Shown: positions 35,803-45,873 of the stretch, in pieces | Layout of the letters: each line of letters begins with the position of its first letter | Numbering within the stretch: the first letter of the stretch is position 1 | NCBI RefSeq assembly: GCF_028877475.1 | Contig: NZ_CP113527.1 | Location: forward strand, 1,481,501 to 1,545,500 | Reading direction: 5' to 3' | DNA from: Lysinibacillus irui | Lineage (GTDB): Bacteria; Bacillota; Bacilli; Bacillales_A; Planococcaceae | DNA: 64,000 nt | The notes under the pieces: generated by a model | Told to the model about the DNA's origin: nothing | What the model saw: only the letters and a program-made list of their open reading frames with translations | Database searches by the model: none | Program-made: the position numbers and the translations under genes

Positions 35803-37098
35803 ATGAAAAAAATTATGATTAAAGATATGCCTCAGCATATCGGTGAAACAGTCAAAATTGGCGCTTGGTTAGCTAACAAACGTTCAAGCGGAAAAATCGC
35901 TTTCTTACAACTACGTGATGGCTCTGGCTTCGTGCAGGGCGTTGTAGTGAAAGAAGAAGTAGGCGAAGAAATTTTTGCAACGGCAAAAGGGATAACGCAA
36001 GAAACTTCTATGTATGTTATTGGTGAGGTTAAAGCAGACGAACGTTCAAGCTTTGGCTGTGAACTTGCTGTAACAGGAATTGAAGTACTACATGCAGCAA
36101 CAGATTTCCCAATTACACCAAAAGAACATGGCCCTGAATTTTTAATGGATAACCGTCATTTATGGCTACGTTCTCGTAAACAGCATGCCATAATGAAAAT
36201 TCGTAACGAAATTATTCGTGCAACATACGAATTTTTCAACAACAATGGTTTTACAAAAATGGATCCACCAATTTTAACAGGATCTTCGCCTGAAGGTACT
36301 TCAGAGCTATTCCATACTAAATATTTTGATGAAGATGCGTATCTATCTCAATCTGGTCAACTTTACATGGAAGCGGCTGCAATGGCATTAGGGAAAGTAT
36401 TCTCATTCGGTCCAACATTCCGTGCTGAAAAATCTAAAACACGTCGTCATTTAATCGAGTTCTGGATGATCGAGCCGGAGATGGCATTCGTGGAATTTGA
36501 AGAGAATTTAGAAGTACAAGAGCAATATGTAGCGCATATCGTACAGTCTGTTCTGGCAAACTGCAAATTAGATTTAGAGCGATTAGGCCGTGATACATCG
36601 AAGCTTGAAAACATCCAAGCGCCATTCCCTCGTATTTCTTATGATGATGCTATTAAGCTTCTACACGAACAAGGCTTTGACGATATTGAGTGGGGCGATG
36701 ATTTTGGTGCGCCACACGAAACAGCAATTGCCAATTCGTTTGACAAACCAGTATTTATTACGTGTTACCCTGTAGGTATTAAACCATTCTATATGCAACC
36801 ACACCCAGACCGTGATGATGTTGTATTATGTGCTGATTTAATTGCACCAGAGGGTTACGGTGAAATTATTGGTGGTTCTGAGCGTATCCATGACTATGAT
36901 TTATTAAAATCTCGCCTAGAGGAACATAACCTATCATTAGATGCCTATGCATGGTATTTAGAACTTCGTAAACAAGGTTCTGTTCCGCATTCAGGCTTCG
37001 GACTTGGATTAGAGCGAACTGTAGCATGGATTTCTGGCACAGAGCATATTCGTGAAACAATTCCATTCCCACGTTTACTGAACCGCTTATATCCATAA
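35803..37098 (+). CDS. asnS: Asparaginyl-tRNA synthetase
   Basis: 431 residues of class IIb synthetase: an N-terminal OB-fold anticodon-binding domain (about 1-110) and a catalytic domain with [21 protein letters not shown] (motif 2) and [12 protein letters not shown] (motif 3). It attaches Asn to tRNA-Asn. GGAGG precedes the ATG at 35803. There is no T-box in the short space after aspB. A strong terminator follows. Confidence 0.96.
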   Translation: MKKIMIKDMPQHIGETVKIGAWLANKRSSGKIAFLQLRDGSGFVQGVVVKEEVGEEIFATAKGITQETSMYVIGEVKADERSSFGCELAVTGIEVLHAATDFPITPKEHGPEFLMDNRHLWLRSRKQHAIMKIRNEIIRATYEFFNNNGFTKMDPPILTGSSPEGTSELFHTKYFDEDAYLSQSGQLYMEAAAMALGKVFSFGPTFRAEKSKTRRHLIEFWMIEPEMAFVEFEENLEVQEQYVAHIVQSVLANCKLDLERLGRDTSKLENIQAPFPRISYDDAIKLLHEQGFDDIEWGDDFGAPHETAIANSFDKPVFITCYPVGIKPFYMQPHPDRDDVVLCADLIAPEGYGEIIGGSERIHDYDLLKSRLEEHNLSLDAYAWYLELRKQGSVPHSGFGLGLERTVAWISGTEHIRETIPFPRLLNRLYP

Positions 37099-37110
37099 GC
37101 TAATCAATTT

Positions 37111-37144
37111 AAAAGTCGCGTAGTGAACTATCTACGCGGCTTTT
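37111..37144 (+). terminator. Terminator after asnS
   Basis: AAAAGTCGCGTAG / CTACGCGGCTTTT stem with one G-T pair, loop TGAACTAT, T-rich tail. Confidence 0.85.
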
Positions 37145-37175
37145 CTACTTACTTAAAGAAGGAGTCTGGAGAAAC

Positions 37176-37907
37176 ATGAACGTAAATAATCATCGACTCC
37201 GTACATGGACTGAGCAGAGAATGATTCCAATTCCTCAGCTTTTTTTTCAGTTTTATAAGGAGTTAAATATGGAGGATGAGGAGGCGCTCCTTGTCATGCA
37301 CTTACTAGCCTTTCATATGGAAGGGAATGATTTCCCAACACCTAATGATCTAAAGAATCGTCTCACGATACCTGATAATGATATTACGAAGCATTTACAA
37401 CGATTAATGCAAAAAGGCTTCCTCGAAATTACGAGAGATGTGGATACGAGTGGTCGATTATATGAAAAATATTCTGTATATCCACTTTGGGAGCGAATTG
37501 TGCAGATAATCGATATGAAAGAGCAGCAAACGTCTGCAGCGACACTTCGTCAGGAAGAAGGAGAGATTTTTCGTCTATTTGAAGAGGAAATGGGACGCCT
37601 TTTATCTCCTTTAGAGCTTGAAAAAATAGGATGTTGGCTTGATGAGGACAAGCATAGTCCAGCACTCATTAAAGAGGCCCTAAAGGAGGCTGTTTTTGCT
37701 GGGAAGCTGAGTATTCGTTATATTGATCGCATTTTATTAGAGTGGAAAAAGAAAAATATAACGACACCTCAAGCTGCTCAAAAGCAAAGTGAGCAGTTCC
37801 GTGAGAAGCAGACATTTAACAGAGCACCAGCTCGAACAGTACAACAAGAATCAACACAATCGACCAATAAAGTACCATTTTACAATTGGTTAGAAGAAAG
37901 AGAATAG
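37176..37907 (+). CDS. dnaD: DnaD replication-initiation protein
   Basis: 243 residues: N-terminal winged-helix DDBH1 domain (about 1-110) and C-terminal DDBH2 domain (about 130-200, ending in YIDRILLEWKKKN), then a disordered tail closing in FYNWLEERE. DnaD loads the primosome and helicase in Firmicutes. GGAGTCTGGAG upstream of the ATG. First gene of dnaD-nth-ypoC. Confidence 0.93.
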   Translation: MNVNNHRLRTWTEQRMIPIPQLFFQFYKELNMEDEEALLVMHLLAFHMEGNDFPTPNDLKNRLTIPDNDITKHLQRLMQKGFLEITRDVDTSGRLYEKYSVYPLWERIVQIIDMKEQQTSAATLRQEEGEIFRLFEEEMGRLLSPLELEKIGCWLDEDKHSPALIKEALKEAVFAGKLSIRYIDRILLEWKKKNITTPQAAQKQSEQFREKQTFNRAPARTVQQESTQSTNKVPFYNWLEERE

Positions 37908-37919
37908 GGGGCATCCGGT

Positions 37920-38582
37920 TTGTTAACGAAAAAACAGTGGGAGCATTGTCTAGATGAAATGGATCGAATGTTTCCCGATGCACATTGTGAGCTTGTACAT
38001 GACAATGCCTTTGAGCTGACTATTGCGACATTATTATCTGCCCAATGTACAGATGTACTAGTCAATAAGGTGACAAAAACATTATTTCAAAAATATAAAA
38101 CGCCAGAAGATTACTTAGCTGTATCGTTAGAGGAATTGCAGCAGGATATTCGCTCTATTGGTCTCTATCGCAATAAGGCGAAGAATATTCAGGCTTTATG
38201 CCAACGTTTGTTGGATGAGTATGGTGGTGAAATACCTGCAACACGAGAAGCACTGGTAACATTGCCTGGTGTAGGACGAAAAACCGCCAATGTGGTGCTT
38301 TCAGTGGCCTTTGATATTCCAGCACTTGCAGTGGATACCCATGTCGAGCGTGTGTCCAAACGTCTTGGCCTATGTCGATGGAAAGATTCAGTACTAGAAG
38401 TAGAAGAAACGATTATGAAAAAAACGCCAATGGATAAATGGTCCAAAACACATCACCAGTTAATTTTCTTTGGGCGTTACCATTGTAAGGCTCAAAATCC
38501 AGGATGCCATACCTGTCCTTTACTCAGTGATTGTCGGGAAGGGCAAAAACGTTTGAAGAAGGGCTTGGTGAAGGAAGCATGA
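37920..38582 (+). CDS. nth: Endonuclease III
   Basis: 220 residues of the HhH-GPD glycosylase family, acting on oxidised pyrimidines. The helix-hairpin-helix LPGVGRKTANVV with the catalytic Lys is near residue 118-122, the catalytic Asp is in VDTHVERV, and the 4Fe-4S cysteines are CKAQNPGCHTCPLLSDC at the end. TTG start with GGGGG upstream. Its stop overlaps ypoC (ATGA). Confidence 0.95.
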   Translation: MLTKKQWEHCLDEMDRMFPDAHCELVHDNAFELTIATLLSAQCTDVLVNKVTKTLFQKYKTPEDYLAVSLEELQQDIRSIGLYRNKAKNIQALCQRLLDEYGGEIPATREALVTLPGVGRKTANVVLSVAFDIPALAVDTHVERVSKRLGLCRWKDSVLEVEETIMKKTPMDKWSKTHHQLIFFGRYHCKAQNPGCHTCPLLSDCREGQKRLKKGLVKEA

Positions 38583-38893
38583 ATAGTGAGGCCATCGCAA
38601 AAGATAAAGTAGATGCATGGTTTACCAAGTGGACAACTCTGCAATCGACGATCCATACAGCTCATGATACAAGAAGCGGCATGGCTAAGCAGTTAATGGA
38701 GGAAGCAATTGAGTTGTTTGAACAACTTGTACATGCTGCAGGGGATGAAGTGTTACCGATTAATGGCGTTGAACGACTAGCCTTTATCAAAGCGAAGCCT
38801 GGTCAATATGCATGTTATCGTCAGCTAGATGAGTTATTTAAGGAGACAAAAAAGCGGACAGCACGCTTGCGAATTCAAGCTAGTAAAAGCTAG
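38579..38893 (+). CDS. ypoC: YpoC-like protein
   Basis: 104 residues, helical and charged, of unknown function; the motif ERLAFIKAKPGQYACYRQLDELF is typical of YpoC. The start overlaps the nth stop by four bases, so translation is coupled; GAAGGAAG precedes it. The conserved position after nth supports the name. Confidence 0.85.
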   Translation: MNSEAIAKDKVDAWFTKWTTLQSTIHTAHDTRSGMAKQLMEEAIELFEQLVHAAGDEVLPINGVERLAFIKAKPGQYACYRQLDELFKETKKRTARLRIQASKS

Positions 38894-38912
38894 GGTTATT
38901 GATAAGTGCAGG

Positions 38913-38990
38913 AAGTGGATAAAAGACATGAAGTGAAGGATAGAGCGAAAAAAGTGAAGGATAGCGCGTTAAATCTGACAGATAGCCTCT
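38913..38990 (+). repeat. Short degenerate direct repeats downstream of ypoC
   Basis: AAGTGAAGGATAGAGCG (38931-38947) and AAGTGAAGGATAGCGCG (38952-38968) are 21 bases apart, with weaker copies on either side (AAGTGGATAAAAG at 38913, TCTGACAGATAG near 38974). A small tandem array. Confidence 0.5.
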
Positions 38991-39004
38991 ATATCCGCTC
39001 ATAT

Positions 39005-39044
39005 AAAAAACCGAGAAGCAGCATCATGTGCTTCTCGGTTTTTT
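39005..39044. terminator. Bidirectional terminator between ypoC and ponA
   Basis: Sixteen-base arms AAAAAACCGAGAAGCA / TGCTTCTCGGTTTTTT with an 8-base loop, with an A-run and a T-run at the ends. It serves both converging units. Confidence 0.92.
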
Positions 39045-39047
39045 CGT

Positions 39048-41714
39048 TTATTCTGTGCTTTGATCTTCTTCAGTTGGGTTGGTAGGTTCGGTTGGAGTCG
39101 TCGGCTGTAGATTGCCATCATTATTATTGCCAGGGTCTCCTCCGTTGCCATTATTACCTTGCCCATTACCATTATTATTATGGTTATTGCCATTACCATT
39201 ATTGCCATTTTCACCATTGCCATTGTTATTACCATTGTCTTCTTGCCCAGGATCTATTGGTAAATCAATTTCTGGCTCATCTGGTTCTTCCGTTTCTAAA
39301 TCTTCTTCAGACGTGCTTGTGATTTGGAAAGTAGTTGTACCAGGTTCACTACGTGTGCCGTCCATAATGGCTACGACAGAGATTGTGTAATTTCCATCCT
39401 CTAGCGTATTGCCAACGGTTAGCCCTTTGCTCTCGGTTGTGCCTAGAGCAAACGTTTGACCGTCATCACGTGTAGCAGTGACTTCAAATGAAGTTGGTAA
39501 TGGTTCGTCCGTTTCTGGATCTACGATAGCATCATGTTCCCAAGAAATATTAATGGACTGTGCTTCTAAATCTAAGCTTGCCGAAACATTATAAGGTGTT
39601 GATAATTCTGGTGCTTCATAGACAGTCGACACCTCTTTTGGTTCAGTTCCACGTACAAATAGCTCTGTTTGACGCAATTCACTAGGCGTGTAATCACTTG
39701 CTAATTTTAGTGGTTTAGAGCCTACTTCAATCGTTGCTTCTACAACCGAATTTGGTTTTTTAAAGCTTGCTGTTTCAACATTAGCTGAAATTTCTTGCAT
39801 TATCGACTTAAATAAATTTTGTGGTAATCGACGTTCTTCCCATGTTGTAATTGGATCAAAATGTTTTTCATACCCACTCCATATCGCAATGGAATAGTTT
39901 GTTGTATAACCAGCAAACCATGAATCAGGCACACTTGTATTCGGTAAGTTATATTTATTGAAATCTTCTGCAGAGTAGTTTGTTGTACCTGTTTTACCTG
40001 CAATATCTAAGCCAGGTACATTGGCAGCAGTACCAGATGCATCTGGTTTATTGCCTACTACATCACGCAGCATATCCGTTACCATATAAGCAGTATAATC
40101 GCTCATAGCAACTTTAGATTCAGGTGTGTAGTTTTTAGATGTTTTGCCATCACGATAGACAATTTTTGAAATCGCATGTGGATCCGTGTAGACCCCGTTA
40201 TTACCGAAAGCTGCATAAGAAGCTGCCATTTGGATAGGGGAGATTGTAATAGCGCCTCCACCAATCGCATCCGATTCATAAAGATCATCTGTTTTAATGC
40301 CTAAATTTCCTACAAATTCCTTGGCTTTTTCAGTGCCAACCTCTTGTAATGTTTTGACAGCAGGAACGTTTCGTGAAGCATATAAGGCTTTACGAGCAGT
40401 CATGGCACCCATATATCGGCCATCCCAGTTTGTGATCGTTTGTTTTGTACCTGTGTAATTCATTGGCTCATCGACAAGTGTTTGACCTGTAGACCAATTT
40501 AAATATTCGATAGCTGGACCATAGTCAATTAATGGTTTCATTGTAGAACCTGGTTGATTATTTGTTAAGTCCTCGGCATAGTTCCAGCCACGTATAGCAC
40601 CGTAATGGCGACCACCACCAACGGCTTGAATCGCACCCGTTTTTGTATCGATAACCGCAACACCAGACTGAATTTCTTCAGTTGGGAAATTACTGTCATC
40701 GTTCATGACATTTTCTACAACCTTTTGGGCATCTGGATCAAGTGTTGTGTAAACTTTAATCCCTTCTGCCATCGCCGTTCCATCGCCGTTTTCTTCCAAT
40801 TCATTAATCACGACATCTAGGAAGGCATCATATTTGGAACCAGCAAATGATTGACGTGTTGCATCATCAGCAAGACCTGCTTGAACTTCCACTTTCTTTG
40901 CTTCTTCCATTTCAGCTTTAGTTATTTTTCCATGTTGATACATTAATCCTAAAACTGTGTTACGACGTTTTTTTGCAAGCTCAGGATTTTTTAATGGATT
41001 ATAAGCATTAGGTCGTTGTACTAACCCTGCTAATAAGGCTTCTTCATCTAATGTTAAATCTTTTAATTCTTTCCCATAGAAATATTGTGCTGCTGTTCCG
41101 AAGCCATAAATACGACCTGACATGAGCATTTTATTGAAGTACATTTCAAAAATTTCTTCTTTTGAATATTTACGCTCTAACTGAAAGGCTAGCCATGCTT
41201 CCTGTGCTTTACGCTTTAATTTTTTCTCATTTTGTAAAAAAGAGTTTTTCACAACTTGCTGTGTTAGGGTAGATGCACCTTGAGCACCGAAGCCATCACG
41301 GAAGTTGGCAAGAATAGCACCACCTAAACGATAAAAATCCATCCCGTGATGCTCGAAAAAGCGTACATCTTCCGTTGCTAGAATAGCGTTAACCATATCT
41401 TCTGGTATATCTTCATATTTTATATATTTACGGTTTTCTGCACCGATTGTTGCGAATAGTTCACCGTTTTTATCGTAGAACTCTGAAGAAACAGGGTCCT
41501 TTAATAATTCCTCATCAAGCTCTGGTGCTGTGCTAGCATAGTAGGCAAATAACCCAGCTCCTCCTATGAAGCCTGCCACACCGATAGCTAAGATCGCTAA
41601 GAAAATACGTTTAAACCATGTCTTAGCGGATGAAGTTGGTTTATTCTTTTTCTTTTTATTTTTTTCAGCGAGAGCTTTTTGATGCTCTCCACGTGTTCGA
41701 CGACGTTCAGTCAT
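39048..41714 (-). CDS. ponA: Class A penicillin-binding protein 1A/1B
   Basis: 888 residues. A Lys-rich cytoplasmic head and one transmembrane helix (about 36-56) are followed by a GT51 glycosyltransferase (EDVRFFEHHGMD; STLTQQVVKN), a transpeptidase with SxxK (PGSTMKPL), and KTGTTN, then an FN3-like domain (about 715-800). The C-terminus has an acidic linker and a tail of Gly/Asn repeats ending PTTPTEPTNPTEEDQSTE, probably spanning the wall. GAGGAG lies before the ATG; recU is 2 bases upstream and co-transcribed, as in B. subtilis. Confidence 0.95.
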   Translation of the reverse strand: MTERRRTRGEHQKALAEKNKKKKNKPTSSAKTWFKRIFLAILAIGVAGFIGGAGLFAYYASTAPELDEELLKDPVSSEFYDKNGELFATIGAENRKYIKYEDIPEDMVNAILATEDVRFFEHHGMDFYRLGGAILANFRDGFGAQGASTLTQQVVKNSFLQNEKKLKRKAQEAWLAFQLERKYSKEEIFEMYFNKMLMSGRIYGFGTAAQYFYGKELKDLTLDEEALLAGLVQRPNAYNPLKNPELAKKRRNTVLGLMYQHGKITKAEMEEAKKVEVQAGLADDATRQSFAGSKYDAFLDVVINELEENGDGTAMAEGIKVYTTLDPDAQKVVENVMNDDSNFPTEEIQSGVAVIDTKTGAIQAVGGGRHYGAIRGWNYAEDLTNNQPGSTMKPLIDYGPAIEYLNWSTGQTLVDEPMNYTGTKQTITNWDGRYMGAMTARKALYASRNVPAVKTLQEVGTEKAKEFVGNLGIKTDDLYESDAIGGGAITISPIQMAASYAAFGNNGVYTDPHAISKIVYRDGKTSKNYTPESKVAMSDYTAYMVTDMLRDVVGNKPDASGTAANVPGLDIAGKTGTTNYSAEDFNKYNLPNTSVPDSWFAGYTTNYSIAIWSGYEKHFDPITTWEERRLPQNLFKSIMQEISANVETASFKKPNSVVEATIEVGSKPLKLASDYTPSELRQTELFVRGTEPKEVSTVYEAPELSTPYNVSASLDLEAQSINISWEHDAIVDPETDEPLPTSFEVTATRDDGQTFALGTTESKGLTVGNTLEDGNYTISVVAIMDGTRSEPGTTTFQITSTSEEDLETEEPDEPEIDLPIDPGQEDNGNNNGNGENGNNGNGNNHNNNGNGQGNNGNGGDPGNNNDGNLQPTTPTEPTNPTEEDQSTE

Positions 41715-41716
41715 TC

Positions 41717-42361
41717 TTATTTCTCCTCACTTTCAAACCCGCAGCATTTCGCATCGATCAATCGTTGGATGATGGGCAAATAATCGATACGTGGATAATA
41801 AGTCGTGGGAATTTCATATGCCTCTTCTTCAATCATTGAAAAGGGTATCGATTTCCGACTGCCATTCTCCATTGCTTGCCAGGCCTTTTGTAAAACTTCA
41901 TATGGCACAATAAAATAACGTTCAAAAGCAGAAAAGCGAACGATTATAAAAGCCACACCATTTTGTTCCGTCACTTGCTGCATATGGGTCATTTGATGCT
42001 CATGAATATTTTTTAAGGGGAAACTCGTTTTGGAAGCAGTTTCCTTTGCATCAAAATCAATATAATGCCCATTCCAAACACCATTGTAGTCGGTTGTGGA
42101 AGGTGTTCGAAAGTATGCTTCTCGAATAACAGCAGCACTTCTCGAAGGATACTCTACTTTGACGATTTGCACAGGAACAGGTTTCTTATGAATGATAGCA
42201 AGTCGCCTTTTTATATAATAGTCGTTTGCTTCATTAATTTCATCTTCTAGCGTCTTTCCACGATTACTAAAAGACAAATCTTTGTTTCTACTTTTTTTTT
42301 CTGTTTTCTGTACAGAAGCATTGGGGGTATACAATTTCCCGTTTGGATAACGAATTGTCAT
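41717..42361 (-). CDS. recU: RecU Holliday junction resolvase
   Basis: 214 residues. The RecU nuclease core is clear: NRGKTLEDEIN near residue 33-43, and the acidic/Lys active site DYNGVWNGHYIDFDAKET with downstream SFPLKNIHEHQ. It resolves recombination junctions. The start is ATG 42361, with AAAGGGTG upstream; a GTG three codons earlier lies inside that site. It heads the recU-ponA operon. Confidence 0.94.
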   Translation of the reverse strand: MTIRYPNGKLYTPNASVQKTEKKSRNKDLSFSNRGKTLEDEINEANDYYIKRRLAIIHKKPVPVQIVKVEYPSRSAAVIREAYFRTPSTTDYNGVWNGHYIDFDAKETASKTSFPLKNIHEHQMTHMQQVTEQNGVAFIIVRFSAFERYFIVPYEVLQKAWQAMENGSRKSIPFSMIEEEAYEIPTTYYPRIDYLPIIQRLIDAKCCGFESEEK

Positions 42362-42741
42362 TAAGCTCACCCTTTACCATACTGCATTTCTAATCATTAG
42401 TTTACCATGTTTTTATAGCTATTCTCTACTTCCATTTATTATGTTACCGCTACTAGAATAGTAGATAACGAAAGATAATGAAGAACAAATTGCGTCGAAA
42501 ATTCGCCAGCTCCTTTATTACTCGAATCGTCAAAATAACTGATAAAATGAAACACGAAATCGGGTTGAAATCTTTTCACATTCAGACCCTTCATTCATGA
42601 CGCTTTTTTAGGTTGAAGGTTCACTATTAAAAATTTATCGAAAATCTTCTTCTTTCAGCTAACTTACGCTTATTTTGTCACCCTTGAAGGTAATTCTATA
42701 CATTCGAGGAATACTAAAGTTAAAGCAAAGGAGGCGTTATT
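42362..42741. promoter_or_regulatory. Divergent intergenic region with a sigma-A promoter
   Basis: Between recU and the small rightward gene. TTGTCA (42675-42680) and TATACA (42697-42702) are separated by 16 bases and point right. No gene is seen in the rest. Confidence 0.5.
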
Positions 42742-42936
42742 TTGAACAAGTTAAAACAATTAGTTGCGCAGTTAGATCTGGTCAATCAATTACTTTTCAC
42801 AAGAGTGTCCCTGGAAAACAATGCACAGAGTTTGCACTTTTTTATGCAGCTTAAAGCGGTTAGCCAGAAAGTAAGCTTAGCAGAAAAGAACTGGCAAGTA
42901 AAGAATGCTTGTTCGCCTACTAGTAGTGAAAAATGA
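42742..42936 (+). CDS. Small hypothetical protein upstream of yppE
   Basis: 64 residues, not recognised. Helical and amphipathic (KLKQLVAQLDLVNQLLF), with no transmembrane helix. TTG start with a strong AAAGGAGG site and a plausible promoter about 40 bases upstream, so I think it is real. In B. subtilis this place holds the small genes yppC to yppG, but I see no clear match. Confidence 0.55.
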   Translation: MNKLKQLVAQLDLVNQLLFTRVSLENNAQSLHFFMQLKAVSQKVSLAEKNWQVKNACSPTSSEK

Positions 42937-43143
42937 TAGACTTTGGTACACTTATCTCATAAGCAATTGAACTATCGCTATAGCATTAAAATTGATACAA
43001 TTTTTACCACAAAAGTACGGTGAATGGTGTCAATGCAGTGATATTTCCGTAGTTGATTTGATGGACAAGACATACTCACCATATATATGCAATGACTACG
43101 AAATATATTTGCTTACGTGATTGATGAGAGATGAGGTGCAAAA

Positions 43144-43527
43144 TTGTTAGTGATTCAGCAAACAGCCCAATTAATAGATGAATGTGAACATTGTGTATCA
43201 AGGTTCTGGCAAATGCGTGAAGAAGACCGGACGCCAGATTTTTTTCAAGAGGTGAAACCACACGCTGATAAAATTCACCAGCTGTTGAAGGAATGGCAGC
43301 AAGAAGCAAATAAATGGATTGAACAAAATCGACCGAAATATATGCATACTCAACAAATTGCTTCAGCGGTAGAATCGATGGAGCAATTTGTTGTGCAGTC
43401 TTTTTATAAAGAAACAAGTAAAAAACGTTTTTTAGATGCGATTCATTCTACCTCCTATACATTAAAAATCTTTGAACGATTGGTAAGGGAGGGAGAAACG
43501 GATGCTAACGAAGAAACGAACGATTAG
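43144..43527 (+). CDS. yppE: YppE-like protein (DUF1798)
   Basis: 127 residues, all-helical, with the YppE pattern PDFFQEVKPHADKIHQLLKEW and NRPKYMHTQQIASAVESMEQFVVQSF. Function unknown. TTG start with GAGGTG upstream. Its last 26 bases overlap mrfA, so the two are probably co-translated. Confidence 0.8.
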   Translation: MLVIQQTAQLIDECEHCVSRFWQMREEDRTPDFFQEVKPHADKIHQLLKEWQQEANKWIEQNRPKYMHTQQIASAVESMEQFVVQSFYKETSKKRFLDAIHSTSYTLKIFERLVREGETDANEETND

Positions 43528-45772
43528 TGAGCTTTTACAAGAGTGGAGATATGATGAAGAATTAAAAGAGCGTATTCTTCATTGGCAAACATTGGAGGGC
43601 CGACCTGCCAAATATGCACCTTTCCCGGAAAATTTACACCCTTCATTAGTGAAGGCATTGCAGGCAAGAGGCATTGAGCAACTTTACACCCATCAAAGAG
43701 AGGCTTTTGATTTGGCGCAGTGTGGTACATCGTTTACTGCGGTTACACCAACTGCATCTGGTAAATCGTATTGCTATCATCTACCAGTGTTGCAAAAAAT
43801 ATTGGAAGATCCAAACGCGCGTGCCATTTATTTATTTCCGACAAAGGCATTAGCGCAAGATCAAAAAAATGACCTAAATGACCTTATCGAGCTAAGTGGT
43901 GAGGAGATATTGAGTTATACGTATGATGGAGATACGGCTCCAGGCATTCGTCAAAAGGTTCGCAAGGCAGGGCACATTGTTATGACAAACCCTGATATGC
44001 TTCATTCAGGTATATTGCCACACCATACGAAATGGGTATCCCTCTTTGAAAATTTACAATATATCGTAATTGATGAGCTGCATACCTACAAAGGGGTATT
44101 TGGTTCACATGTGGCACATGTTATTCGTAGATTAAAGCGTATTTGTGAATTTTATGGCAGTAACCCTGTGTTCATTTGTACGTCTGCTACTATAAAAAAT
44201 CCTAAGGAGCTTTCAGAGCTGCTGACGAATGAACCACATACGCTCATTGCTGATTCGGGTGCACCAGTTGGCAAAAAAACCTTCCTTTTTTACAACCCAC
44301 CTATTATTCATAAAACGTTTGGGGTGCGTAGGAGTGCCGTTTTAGAGGTCAGTGATTTAGCTAAAAGACTTTATGTTGCTGGCATTCAATCGATCATTTT
44401 TGCTAAAAGTCGGGTGCGTGTTGAGATGATTGTGACCTATTTAAAGGAACTTACACGAAACAAGCTGCTTGATGAATCTGTGCGTGGTTATCGAGGGGGA
44501 TACTTGCCATCTGAGCGCCGCGTCATTGAAAAAGGCCTGCGTGATGGCACAATCCAAACGGTAGTTAGCACTAATGCATTAGAATTAGGCGTGGATATCG
44601 GCCAATTACAAGCGTGTATTATGACCGGTTACCCGGGAAATATTGCGAGTGCTTGGCAACAAGCAGGACGTGCAGGAAGACGTCAGGATGAGGCATTGAT
44701 TATTTATGTTGCCCAATCTTCCGCATTAGACCAGTATGTGGTGAATCATCCGTTGTTTTTACTAGGGAGTACGCCAGAGGAAGCGCGTATCTATCCAGAA
44801 AATATGTTGATTTTAATGGATCATTTAAAATGTGCGGCCTTCGAGCTACCTTTTTCAACAGGCGATATGTATGGAGAATATGACATCCAGGATTTATTGG
44901 ATTATTTAGCGGAAGAAGGGGTTGTCTTTAAGACGAGTGATAAGTGGCATTGGATGAGTGACCGTTTCCCCGCGCACGATATAAGCTTGCGCTCAGCGTC
45001 CCAGGAAAATGTGGTCATAATTGATCTGTCCATTCCTGCCCAAACAAAGGTGATTGGTGAAATGGATCGTCATAGTGCGATGACCCTGTTACACGAAGAA
45101 GCTATATACCTGCATCAAGGTATTCAATTTCAAGTAGAGAAACTTGATTGGGAAGAAAAGAAAGCCTATGTCCGTGAAGTAGATGTAGATTATTATACAG
45201 ATGCTAATTTAGCAGTTGAGATGAAGGTGCTAGAGGAGGATCGTAGTCGTCATTATGGAGGTGGTACGATTGGTTTTGGCGATGTTGGCTTAGTGGCACA
45301 GGCAACGATTTTCAAGAAAATCCGCTTCGGCACACATGACAATATCGGGTCTGGACCTATTCATCTACCGCCAGATGAAATGCATACAAGCTCGTCTTGG
45401 TTATCGTTCAACAAAGTAGATCAATGGTCCGAAGCAGAATTAACGGACGCGATGACTGGAGCAGCTTATGCGATGAATGCCTTTATTCCAATATTTATTC
45501 AGTGCGACAGTAGCGATGTAGCTGTCGTACCACAAGTAAAAGCTTCACATAATGAATTGCCAACATTTTTCATTTATGATAAGTATCCTGGTGGTATTGG
45601 TTTAAGTGAAAAGGTTTATGACTTATGGGAAGATCTTATAATCAAAACATTAGTGCATGTTTCAAGTTGTCCTTGTGAGTCTGGCTGTCCATCATGCATT
45701 GGTGCACAAGACAGTTTGCAAGAAGGGAAGAAGAGAGTAGTAGTACTACTTCGGCTATTAACTCAAAAGTAA
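43502..45772 (+). CDS. mrfA: MrfA (YprA) DNA-repair helicase
   Basis: 756 residues of superfamily 2: Walker A TPTASGKSY (about residue 80), DEAH-like box IDELH, motif VI QQAGRAGR, and a C-terminal zinc cysteine cluster CPCESGCPSC. In B. subtilis MrfA with the exonuclease MrfB repairs mitomycin C adducts in a pathway separate from UvrABC. GGGAGGGAG upstream. mrfB follows after about 440 bases, which include a terminator and a broken gene, so the pair is not tightly coupled here. Confidence 0.92.
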   Translation: MLTKKRTISELLQEWRYDEELKERILHWQTLEGRPAKYAPFPENLHPSLVKALQARGIEQLYTHQREAFDLAQCGTSFTAVTPTASGKSYCYHLPVLQKILEDPNARAIYLFPTKALAQDQKNDLNDLIELSGEEILSYTYDGDTAPGIRQKVRKAGHIVMTNPDMLHSGILPHHTKWVSLFENLQYIVIDELHTYKGVFGSHVAHVIRRLKRICEFYGSNPVFICTSATIKNPKELSELLTNEPHTLIADSGAPVGKKTFLFYNPPIIHKTFGVRRSAVLEVSDLAKRLYVAGIQSIIFAKSRVRVEMIVTYLKELTRNKLLDESVRGYRGGYLPSERRVIEKGLRDGTIQTVVSTNALELGVDIGQLQACIMTGYPGNIASAWQQAGRAGRRQDEALIIYVAQSSALDQYVVNHPLFLLGSTPEEARIYPENMLILMDHLKCAAFELPFSTGDMYGEYDIQDLLDYLAEEGVVFKTSDKWHWMSDRFPAHDISLRSASQENVVIIDLSIPAQTKVIGEMDRHSAMTLLHEEAIYLHQGIQFQVEKLDWEEKKAYVREVDVDYYTDANLAVEMKVLEEDRSRHYGGGTIGFGDVGLVAQATIFKKIRFGTHDNIGSGPIHLPPDEMHTSSSWLSFNKVDQWSEAELTDAMTGAAYAMNAFIPIFIQCDSSDVAVVPQVKASHNELPTFFIYDKYPGGIGLSEKVYDLWEDLIIKTLVHVSSCPCESGCPSCIGAQDSLQEGKKRVVVLLRLLTQK

Positions 45773-45777
45773 AATAT

Positions 45778-45822
45778 AGAAGGCTTAAGGGATGACAGTA
45801 TAAGTTCCCTAAGCCTTCTTCC
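45778..45822 (+). terminator. Terminator after mrfA
   Basis: AGAAGGCTTAAGGGA / TCCCTAAGCCTTCT arms with one bulge and a 13-base loop, followed by a short pyrimidine tail. Confidence 0.7.
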
Positions 45823-45873
45823 ATTTTTGTGCCGCCATGCTACGGGTTTTACTGAAGGAAAGGGTAAGAGAGG

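Noticed and set aside
42992..43093. Short rightward frame of 33 codons between the small protein gene and yppE
   Set aside because: TTG start with no ribosome site; composition is suggestive but not enough.
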